A stretch of DNA of 64,000 nucleotides from Undibacterium sp. YM2 (GTDB taxonomy: Bacteria; Pseudomonadota; Gammaproteobacteria; Burkholderiales; Burkholderiaceae_D): assembly GCF_009937975.1 (NCBI RefSeq), contig NZ_AP018441.1, positions 4,402,001 to 4,466,000 on the forward strand, written 5' to 3'. The notes beneath the pieces are model-generated. The model worked only from the letters and a program-made list of their open reading frames with translations. It had not been told where the DNA came from and did no database searches. Shown here piece by piece: positions 43,197 through 50,234 of this stretch; positions within the stretch are counted from its first letter, which is position 1; the number at the start of each line of letters is the position of its first letter. A program made the position numbers and the translations under genes.

Positions 43197-43676
43197 ATGA
43201 ATTATGTAAAGGCAGCAATTACAGAACAGGATGCAGCAAGAATCAGGTCTGACATCAAGGCAAGCACGCATTTATATGAACTTGCCAGAATGTATGTGGA
43301 GACCATGACAAAACACCAGTGGATGATAGACCGCGTCGGCAATTCTTATCTGTACAGGGCAGCCGTCCCACGCCTTGACTCTGCAATATCCAACGTATAC
43401 GCCTACTTTTACGAGGGCAGGCTCTATGAAATGCTGGTTACGTGGGTGTTTGTCCGTTTTTCTGTCGAAGTCACCATGAACGACGCTTCATTAAATTGGC
43501 AGGATGCGAGGCTGCAAAGTTCCTTTAAGTTGGCCTTTCTGGAACTGGGCCTGCCTTTTCAGAGTGCTGCGGATGTATTTACCGAAAAATTAGGTATCAC
43601 ATTTGATCATGCTGATGCCGTTTTTGAATTTTCGGCAAAAAAACCCGGTACCCGAACAGCCCCTTATTTGGCTTAG
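43197..43676 (+). CDS. Soluble protein, unknown
   Basis: 159 residues with AAGAGAAATAAC before the ATG. It is helical in the first half (EQDAARIRSDIKASTHLYELARMYVETM) and ends with an Ala/Gly/Lys-rich tail. No signal, membrane segment or family was recognised. Confidence 0.6.
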   Translation: MNYVKAAITEQDAARIRSDIKASTHLYELARMYVETMTKHQWMIDRVGNSYLYRAAVPRLDSAISNVYAYFYEGRLYEMLVTWVFVRFSVEVTMNDASLNWQDARLQSSFKLAFLELGLPFQSAADVFTEKLGITFDHADAVFEFSAKKPGTRTAPYLA

Positions 43677-43864
43677 CGTGTTTTAATAATAAATGGATAA
43701 TTTTTCTCACGAGAAGTTTGCCCCATCAACGTAGCAGGCACGCGTGCGTCCCCTTAAAATCCAGACCGTTTGTGCTATCCTTACAAATAGACAATATACA
43801 ACAGCTACAAACACCAACAATAAGCCATCACTTACGATGATGCCCCTGCCACTGCCAAGGCTTT

Positions 43865-44986
43865 ATGGATAATTCACCTGACAAAAAGCCCATCTACGTC
43901 ACGCAACCTCATTTGCCCCCGCTTGAGGAATTTATTCCTTACCTGGAGCAAATTTGGGGTAACAAGATACTGACCAATGGCGGGCCTTTCCATCAACAGC
44001 TGGAAGCTGCGCTGTGCGAGTACCTGGGTGTTGAACACCTGGCGCTGTTCACCAATGGCACGCTGGCGCTGGTCACGGCCCTGCAGGCCTTGCGCATTAC
44101 TGGCGAGGTGATCACTACCCCTTATTCGTTTGTGGCAACGGCGCATTCGCTGCTGTGGAATGGTATCAAGCCCGTGTTTGCAGATATAGACCCGCATACC
44201 CTGAATCTTGACCCGACAAAAATCGAGGCTGCCATCACGCCGCAGACCACGGCCATCATGCCTGTGCATTGCTATGGACACCCTTGTGATGTGGAGGCGA
44301 TACAGTCAATTGCTGACCGCTACAATCTGAAAATCATCTACGATGCTGCCCATGCTTTTGCGGTCAAGGACAGAGGTGCGAGCATCATGCGTCATGGTGA
44401 TCTGTCGGTATTGAGTTTTCATGCGACCAAGGTATTCAATACCTTTGAGGGTGGTGCGATTATCTGCCCTGACGCCAAGACCAAGAACCATATAGATCAT
44501 TTGAAGAACTTTGGTTTTGTCGATGAAACCACGGTCACGGCACCGGGCATTAACGGCAAGATGAGTGAATTCAATGCCGCGCTGGGCTTGCTGCAATTAA
44601 AGCATATAGACCAGGCACTGGCGCGACGCCGCGAGATTGATGCGCTCTACCGTGAATTGTTGAAGGACGTGCCAGGCCTGCGCTGTGTGCAGGGCGGTGG
44701 CAATGAGGTGGCGAACTGTGCCTACTTCCCTATCCTGATCAACGAGGCTTATCCTGTCAGCCGCGATGCGTTGTATGAATCATTGCGGGCGCAAAAGATC
44801 ATGGTGCGGCGGTATTTTTACCCGCTGATTTCTGACTTCCCCATGTATCGTGGCTTGCCATCGGCACAAAAAGATAATCTGCCTGTCGCCCGCGTGGCGG
44901 CACAGCAGGTGCTATGCCTGCCGATTTATCCTGAGCTCAGCGATGCGCAGGTCAGCATGATCGTTGAGCACATCGCCAGTCAATAA
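43865..44986 (+). CDS. DegT/DnrJ-family sugar aminotransferase, VioA/FdtB-like
   Basis: 373 residues of the PLP-dependent sugar aminotransferase family. The PLP Lys is in SFHATKVFNTFEGG near 178-191, the form seen in VioA and FdtB/QdtB (FHATK..NT/HT.EGG) rather than the SxHxxK form. GINGKMSEFNAALGLLQLKH near 223-242 is also VioA-like. NGTLAL near 60 binds phosphate. It likely transfers an amino group to a dTDP-keto-6-deoxyhexose, making dTDP-viosamine or a 3-amino isomer. It opens the glycan cluster, and its stop overlaps the WbqC start by one base. Confidence 0.87.
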   Translation: MDNSPDKKPIYVTQPHLPPLEEFIPYLEQIWGNKILTNGGPFHQQLEAALCEYLGVEHLALFTNGTLALVTALQALRITGEVITTPYSFVATAHSLLWNGIKPVFADIDPHTLNLDPTKIEAAITPQTTAIMPVHCYGHPCDVEAIQSIADRYNLKIIYDAAHAFAVKDRGASIMRHGDLSVLSFHATKVFNTFEGGAIICPDAKTKNHIDHLKNFGFVDETTVTAPGINGKMSEFNAALGLLQLKHIDQALARRREIDALYRELLKDVPGLRCVQGGGNEVANCAYFPILINEAYPVSRDALYESLRAQKIMVRRYFYPLISDFPMYRGLPSAQKDNLPVARVAAQQVLCLPIYPELSDAQVSMIVEHIASQ

Positions 44987-45741
44987 TGGAAGCGGCTCAA
45001 ACGGTTGCAGATGCCGGCCCCGATATCGGCTCAGGGCTGGGTCTCAGGGTTGCCATCATGCAGCCTTATTTTTTCCCCTACATAGGCTACTTCCAGCTCA
45101 TCAATGCGGTGGATTTGTTCATCGTGTATGACAATATCAAATATACCAAAAAAGGCTGGATCAACCGTAACCGCTTTTTGCAAAACGGCCAGGACTGCAT
45201 GTTTTCGCTGCCGCTGAAAAGTGATTCGGATATGCTGGATATTGTTGAACGTGAACTGGCCGCCGACTTCAACCCACGCAAACTCTTGCAGCAGCTCAGC
45301 GGCGCTTATCGCCGTGCGCCTTATTTTGCACAGACCCTGCCTTTGCTGGAGGCGGTATTGCTGCATGATGACAAAAATCTGTTCCGTTTTCTGGAGCATG
45401 CCTTGCGCAAGACTTGCGCGCATCTGGGTATAGCGACTGAGTTCAGGGTGTCATCGACCATCCCCATCGCCCATGAGCTCAAGGGCAAGCATAAAGTCAT
45501 GGCCCTGTGCCAGGCTGTTGGTGCGCATACCTATGTCAATGCGATAGGCGGTATGGACTTGTACGAACCACAAGAGTTCAGGCAGCATGGGTTGGAGCTT
45601 AAATTCATACGCTCGAAACCGTTTGAATATGCACAGGCTGGTGCAGACTTTGTACCCTGGTTATCGATCATTGATGTGATGATGTTCAACCCGCCCGAAA
45701 TCATACAAAGCACTCTGGACCAGGGTTTTGACTTGATTTGA
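44986..45741 (+). CDS. WbqC-family protein
   Basis: 251 residues. After a short variable start, the WbqC signature MQPYFFPYIGYFQLINAVDLFIVYDNIKYTKKGWINRNRFL begins at residue 20, and FNPRKLLQQL and NAIGGMDLYEPQEF follow. The family is common in O-antigen and glycosylation clusters beside amino-sugar genes and is thought to modify sugar amines, but no reaction is proven. Its ATG shares the last base of the aminotransferase stop, so the two are translationally coupled. Confidence 0.88.
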   Translation: MEAAQTVADAGPDIGSGLGLRVAIMQPYFFPYIGYFQLINAVDLFIVYDNIKYTKKGWINRNRFLQNGQDCMFSLPLKSDSDMLDIVERELAADFNPRKLLQQLSGAYRRAPYFAQTLPLLEAVLLHDDKNLFRFLEHALRKTCAHLGIATEFRVSSTIPIAHELKGKHKVMALCQAVGAHTYVNAIGGMDLYEPQEFRQHGLELKFIRSKPFEYAQAGADFVPWLSIIDVMMFNPPEIIQSTLDQGFDLI

Positions 45742-45823
45742 GCCTGCCTCGCGTAAAATGCGCTTATGAAGCATGAATAACAGCATGAATGACAGCGTGA
45801 GTGACAGCATGAAGGAAGCATCC

Positions 45824-46777
45824 ATGTTCAAATGGAAAAAACTGGGCAAGATATTTGATCCGGCGCTCATCAAAGACCGGCCATGGATATCGGCCTTTGC
45901 ACAAGCACCCAGCACCCTGATCTTTGAAGACAGGATCAGGGTGTATTTTGCCTGCCGCCCGCCGGTGGATAGCCAGGGCAATTATGTCAGCCTGTCGGCC
46001 TATGCCGACTTCAGGCGGGATGACCCCAGCCAGCTGATCAGTGTATGCGAAGCACCTTTGCTGCCCCTGGGTGGCCCCGGTAGCTTTGATGAGTTTGGGG
46101 CTTACTTCACTTCAGTGATACGTAAGGACGAAGACGTACTGGCCTATTATGTCGGTTATTCGCGCTGCGAGTCTGTACCATTTACGATCAATATCGGTGC
46201 CGCCATCAGCCATGACGGTGGCGATAGCTTTGCCCGGCTTGGCCCTGGCCCGGCCTTGCCCTGTGCGCTGGATGAACCATTTTTTTTGACGGTACCAAGA
46301 ATCCGCCACATCAATGGCCGCTGGTATCTGTTCTATAGTGCCGGGCAGCGCTGGTTGCAAACACCCAGCCGCGCAGAGCCGGTGTACCAGATCAGGATGG
46401 CGACCTCGGATGACGGCATCAACTGGGTCAAGCATGGACGCAACCTGGTCGAATGCAGGATAGGCGAGAATGAATGCCAGGCCTGCCCCGATGTATTTGA
46501 ATATGGTGGCAGATACCACATGCTCTTTAGCTACCGTGCCAGCACCAATTACCATGGCAAGGAAGGCGGTTACCGCATGGGCTATGCCAGTTCTGATGAT
46601 TTGTTCAACTGGGTACGCGATGATGACAAGGCGGGGCTGGAGATTTCTGAAGAAGGCTGGGATTCAGAAATGGTATCCTTCCCCCATGTATTTGCCGTTG
46701 ATGGCGCAGTTTATCTGCTCTACCTGGGTAACCAGATGGGCAGGCATGGTTTTGGCCTGGCCAGGCTGGAAAACTGA
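45824..46777 (+). CDS. Five-bladed beta-propeller glycosidase-like protein, copy 1
   Basis: 317 residues from ATG 45824, chosen because AAGGAAG at 45812-45818 precedes it and the start (MFKWKKLGKIFDP) aligns with that of the paralogue at 47628. Repeated blade motifs (ATSDDGINWVKHGRNL, YASSDDLFNWVRDD, HINGRWYLFYSAG, YGGRYHMLFSYRA) match the GH43/GH32/GH130-like propeller superfamily. Acidic positions (DEPFF, ENECQACPDVF) could be catalytic. It is cytosolic, without a signal. It may trim or isomerise cluster glycans, or be a non-enzymatic sugar-binding protein. Confidence 0.75.
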   Translation: MFKWKKLGKIFDPALIKDRPWISAFAQAPSTLIFEDRIRVYFACRPPVDSQGNYVSLSAYADFRRDDPSQLISVCEAPLLPLGGPGSFDEFGAYFTSVIRKDEDVLAYYVGYSRCESVPFTINIGAAISHDGGDSFARLGPGPALPCALDEPFFLTVPRIRHINGRWYLFYSAGQRWLQTPSRAEPVYQIRMATSDDGINWVKHGRNLVECRIGENECQACPDVFEYGGRYHMLFSYRASTNYHGKEGGYRMGYASSDDLFNWVRDDDKAGLEISEEGWDSEMVSFPHVFAVDGAVYLLYLGNQMGRHGFGLARLEN

Positions 46778-46836
46778 ACTGATAAAATCCCTGCGTCTTG
46801 CTGCTTGATTTCAGCAAGGGCAACTTAATAAATGAG

Positions 46837-47616
46837 ATGAATAAGATGACAGTGAATCCTCTGCTCGACAAAGAAAAAGGCTTGCTGGAAGCCTATGCCG
46901 CCAACTACATTACCTCGGACGACTCCAGCCAGCAAAGGCTGATGCGTGAACTGGAGATCCGTGTCTTCAAACAATTCATGAAGCGCGGCAAGGCGCTGGA
47001 GCTGGGTTGCGAAATCGGCTATATGTCCGAGCTGTTGAGCCCGCTGGTGGATACGCTGGATATCGTCGATGCTTCACAAGAGTTCTTGAACAGAACCAAG
47101 TCACGCAATCTGCCGAACGCGAATTATTTTTGCTCACTGTTTGAGCATTATGAAGCGCCCCATCAATATGATGCCGTCATCGCTTCCCATGTGCTTGAGC
47201 ATTTATTAGATGTGCAGGAAGTATTGAAGATGGTGCACAAGTCACTCAGCAAAGATGGCCTGCTGTTTGTTGCGGTACCGAATGCGCGTGCCTTGTCGCG
47301 CCAGCTGGCCAGGCACATGGGCCTGCTCGACAGCCTGTATGAACTGACACCGAATGATTTGCGTGGTGGCCACCGCCGCGTGTATGACCGCGTCACCCTG
47401 AATCGTGAGCTGGAAACTGCCGGTTTTGAGATCGTCGCGCAAGGCGGTATTTTCTTCAAATACCTGGCCGATTTCCAGATGGATAAAATGATCGATTCCG
47501 GCATACTTGGTGAGCCACAACTCGAAGGTCTGTTCAGCCTTGGTAATGAATATCCCGACATGTGCGCAGACGTGTATTCCGTCGTGCGCAAAAAAACCAC
47601 GGCTGGCGCTGAATGA
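46837..47616 (+). CDS. Class I SAM-dependent methyltransferase
   Basis: 259 residues from ATG 46837; ATG 46846 is possible. Motif I is ALELGCEIGYMSELLS near 47-62, motif II DIVDASQEFL near 70-79, and the post-II AVIASHVLEHLLDVQEVLKMV near 111-131 is the Methyltransf_11/23 hallmark. VPNARALSRQLARHMG and GGHRRVYDRVTL follow. It probably methylates a sugar hydroxyl or amine. The gene lies between the two propeller paralogues, and its stop overlaps the next ATG (ATGA). Confidence 0.87.
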   Translation: MNKMTVNPLLDKEKGLLEAYAANYITSDDSSQQRLMRELEIRVFKQFMKRGKALELGCEIGYMSELLSPLVDTLDIVDASQEFLNRTKSRNLPNANYFCSLFEHYEAPHQYDAVIASHVLEHLLDVQEVLKMVHKSLSKDGLLFVAVPNARALSRQLARHMGLLDSLYELTPNDLRGGHRRVYDRVTLNRELETAGFEIVAQGGIFFKYLADFQMDKMIDSGILGEPQLEGLFSLGNEYPDMCADVYSVVRKKTTAGAE

Positions 47617-48587
47617 AGAGCGGCACTATGAGATGGAAAAAACTGGGCAAGATATTTGACCCTACCCAGCACCAGTTGCCGAATGACTGCGTGGCATTTG
47701 CCCAGTCACCACAGGCGCTGGTGTTTGATGATTTCATCCGCATTTATTTTTCTACCCGCGCACTCGAACAAAAAACCGGCAAATACCTGAGCCATATTGC
47801 CTTTGTCGATATGGATAAGGAATTAAAAACCACCTTGCGGGTATCACAGCAAACCGTGATACCGCTGGGGGACTTGGGTAGTTTTGATGAGCATGGTATT
47901 TTCCCCATGAATGTGCTGCGCCACGAGGACCGCATCTATGGCTATACCTGCGGCTGGAGCAGGCGTGTATCAGTGTCTGTGGAAACGGCGGTTGGTCTCG
48001 CAACCAGCGATGATGATGGTCTGACTTTCCAGCGCATGGGGCCAGGCCCGGTATTATCAGCATCGCTGCATGAACCCTGCCTGGTGGGTGATGGTTTTGT
48101 CAAAGTTATCGGTAATACTTTTCACATGTGGTATATCTTTGGCACAGGCTGGACACAGTTTGCTGCTGATGCAGCACCAGACCGCATCTACAAGATAGGC
48201 CATGCGACATCTGCAGATGGCATACACTGGCAAAAAGAAGAAGCGCGCCAGATCATTGCTGACCAGATAGGCGAGCATGAATGTCAGGCCCTGCCGACGG
48301 TGGTAGAAATTGATGGCCGTTACCATATGTTTTTTTGCTACCGTCACGCCTATGACTTCAGGACCAATCCTGAGCGCGGCTACCGCATAGGCCATGCCTG
48401 GTCAGATGATTTACTGAACTGGACCAGGGATGACCAGCAAGCCAGGCTGGAAGGCACACCCGGAGAATGGGATGCCGACATGCAGTGCTACCCGCATGCC
48501 TTTAACTGTGATGGCCGTACCTACCTGCTGTATAACGGCAGTGAATTCGGGCGTTATGGCTTTGGTGCAGCCGTGCTGGAAACTTAA
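47613..48587 (+). CDS. Five-bladed beta-propeller glycosidase-like protein, copy 2
   Basis: 324 residues from ATG 47613; ATG 47628 starts exactly at the conserved MRWKKLGKIFDP and is equally likely. It is a clear paralogue of the protein at 45824, sharing KKLGKIFDP, GSFDE.G, TSDDDGLTFQRMGPGP, IGE.ECQA.P, YHMFFCYRH, GYRIGHAWSDDLLNW and YLLY.G.E.GR.GFG. Differences concentrate in the central blades, suggesting different substrates. It is cytosolic and co-translated with the methyltransferase. Confidence 0.77.
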   Translation: MKSGTMRWKKLGKIFDPTQHQLPNDCVAFAQSPQALVFDDFIRIYFSTRALEQKTGKYLSHIAFVDMDKELKTTLRVSQQTVIPLGDLGSFDEHGIFPMNVLRHEDRIYGYTCGWSRRVSVSVETAVGLATSDDDGLTFQRMGPGPVLSASLHEPCLVGDGFVKVIGNTFHMWYIFGTGWTQFAADAAPDRIYKIGHATSADGIHWQKEEARQIIADQIGEHECQALPTVVEIDGRYHMFFCYRHAYDFRTNPERGYRIGHAWSDDLLNWTRDDQQARLEGTPGEWDADMQCYPHAFNCDGRTYLLYNGSEFGRYGFGAAVLET

Positions 48588-48597
48588 GCCTCACCAA

Positions 48598-49077
48598 ATG
48601 AATCCCGCCATCCAGTTTTCGCACAACCAGGCCAGCCAGCAGGCGATTGCAACACATCTGCGGCAATGTGATACCGCCTTTGTACCGACTTTGAGTAGCC
48701 GCCTGAATATAGACGACTATGCCAGCAAAATCACCAAGCTTGCACAGCGTTTTGAAGCCAGCACCAGCGCCTCTCATGAGCTGGCGGGTCTGGTCGCCAT
48801 GTATTGTAATGATGGTAGCAACGACAGCCAGCATGGCCGCGCCTTCATCACCAATGTCAGTGTAATGCCCACCTGGCAGCAACAGGGTATCGCCCTGGCC
48901 TTGTTGAAGCAGGCGCTGCAATTTGCACAAGCCCGTGGCTGCCTGCAGGTGGAACTTGAAGTCAACGTCAACAATCCCACCGCCATTGCGCTGTATGAAA
49001 AAATCGGCTTTGTGCAGCATGCAGAAGCTAATATGAATACAGCAGACAATATCGTGATGCGCCATATTTTTTCATGA
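48598..49077 (+). CDS. GNAT-family N-acetyltransferase
   Basis: 159 residues from ATG 48598, ten bases after the propeller gene stop. The acetyl-CoA loop reads ITNVSVMPTWQQQGIALALLKQAL near 85-108 (QQQGIA is the Q/RxxGxG/A signature), followed by LEVNVNNPTAIALYEKIGF near 119-137. In this cluster it most likely acetylates the amino group of the VioA-type sugar, but that is inferred from context. Confidence 0.85.
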   Translation: MNPAIQFSHNQASQQAIATHLRQCDTAFVPTLSSRLNIDDYASKITKLAQRFEASTSASHELAGLVAMYCNDGSNDSQHGRAFITNVSVMPTWQQQGIALALLKQALQFAQARGCLQVELEVNVNNPTAIALYEKIGFVQHAEANMNTADNIVMRHIFS

Positions 49078-49104
49078 AACCTGCCCTACTATCCCCTGTC
49101 CATC

Positions 49105-50202
49105 ATGAATAAAACCATACTGATTTTCCCTGCCGGCATGCCGCAGGCTGTCGCCTTCATGCAGTCACGCAAAAACGATACTGACAGGCTGATCGGTGCC
49201 TCTTCCCTGGCACTGGACCCGGCACGTCAGGCCTATGGTGACAGCGACTGGCTGCACCTGCCCTTTGTCAATCATGCAGATTTTGATCAGGCTTTATCAA
49301 GCGCGATACAAGAGCAAGGCATCACCAGCATCTATACGCCGCATGCGGTAGTCTGGGATTACTTGAACCGTTTGCTGCCTACCCTGGCCCCCGCAGTCAG
49401 TTTATTGAATACCACACCCGCCAATACCGAGCTGGATGCTTTTCGCGTTGCGACACAATGGGCGAGAGCTGTACTTGAGCAACCGATAGCCGTGGCTGCG
49501 CAGACAAGCATCAAGCCTGACCTGCCCTTGCTAAGCATGGCCGCCCTGTACCGGCATGTGCAGGATATTCCCGGCATGTGCGACCATGAAAAACTGCGCG
49601 CCCTGTATGAAATTGCCCGCAGTTGCCCGGCGGGTGATGTGGTTGAAATTGGTAGCTGGTGGGGTAAGTCAGCCTTCATCCTCGGCCATCTGGCGCAAAG
49701 CTTTGGTCTGGGCAATGTGCTGTGCATAGACCCGTGGTCAGAAACCGGCATCGTCTCAGAAGGTGCAGACAGCCTGGTTGAAGCAGCCTTCACCCATTTC
49801 AGCGCAGAAGAAGCCTTTGGCGTGTTCCTGGTCAACCTGCTGCCTTATAGCCAGGGCAGGCTCAATTACCTGCGCATGCCATCACTTGACGGTGCCAGCT
49901 ATTATGCCAGCCACGACAGTGTCAATAACACCATGTTTGGCAACACGAGCTACAGCGGCCAGATCGCCTTGCTGCACATCGATGGCAACCACAGCGAAGA
50001 CAGCGCCAGGGCCGACGTGGCGGCCTGGTGCCCGCTGGTGGCACCTGGTGGCTGGATAGTCATTGATGATTACTCATGGCCTTTTGGCGATGGTCCACGC
50101 CGTGCTGCTGATGCTTATCTTGCCAACTATCAGGCAGAAATAGCTACGGCGTTTTTCATGGGTGGCGCACTGTTCATCCAGAAAAAAGTCCAGCACCCAT
50201 GA
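49105..50202 (+). CDS. Methyltransferase with N-terminal pre-ATP-grasp-like domain
   Basis: 365 residues. Residues 1-130 form a Rossmann-like domain (ILIFPAGMPQAVAFMQSRK, GITSIYTPHAVVWDYLNRLLP) resembling the N-terminal fold of ATP-grasp enzymes, without the ATP-grasp part. Residues 150-365 are a Methyltransf_24/TylF-like SAM methyltransferase: GDVVEIGSWWGKSAFILG near 179-196, NVLCIDPWSE, ALLHIDGNHSEDSARADV near 293-310, and GGWIVIDDYSW. The HIDGNH and DDY acids suggest metal-dependent O-methylation. The last gene of the rightward cluster. Confidence 0.83.
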   Translation: MNKTILIFPAGMPQAVAFMQSRKNDTDRLIGASSLALDPARQAYGDSDWLHLPFVNHADFDQALSSAIQEQGITSIYTPHAVVWDYLNRLLPTLAPAVSLLNTTPANTELDAFRVATQWARAVLEQPIAVAAQTSIKPDLPLLSMAALYRHVQDIPGMCDHEKLRALYEIARSCPAGDVVEIGSWWGKSAFILGHLAQSFGLGNVLCIDPWSETGIVSEGADSLVEAAFTHFSAEEAFGVFLVNLLPYSQGRLNYLRMPSLDGASYYASHDSVNNTMFGNTSYSGQIALLHIDGNHSEDSARADVAAWCPLVAPGGWIVIDDYSWPFGDGPRRAADAYLANYQAEIATAFFMGGALFIQKKVQHP

Positions 50203-50211
50203 ACACCAGCG

Positions 50212-50234
50212 ACGCGCAATGTATTACTGCGCGT
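50212..50234. terminator. Hairpin between convergent glycan-cluster and GT41 genes
   Basis: ACGCGCA (50212-50218) and TGCGCGT (50228-50234) form a perfect 7-bp stem across the 21-base gap between stops at 50202 and 50224. There is no T tract. A bidirectional end is inferred from placement. Confidence 0.45.
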
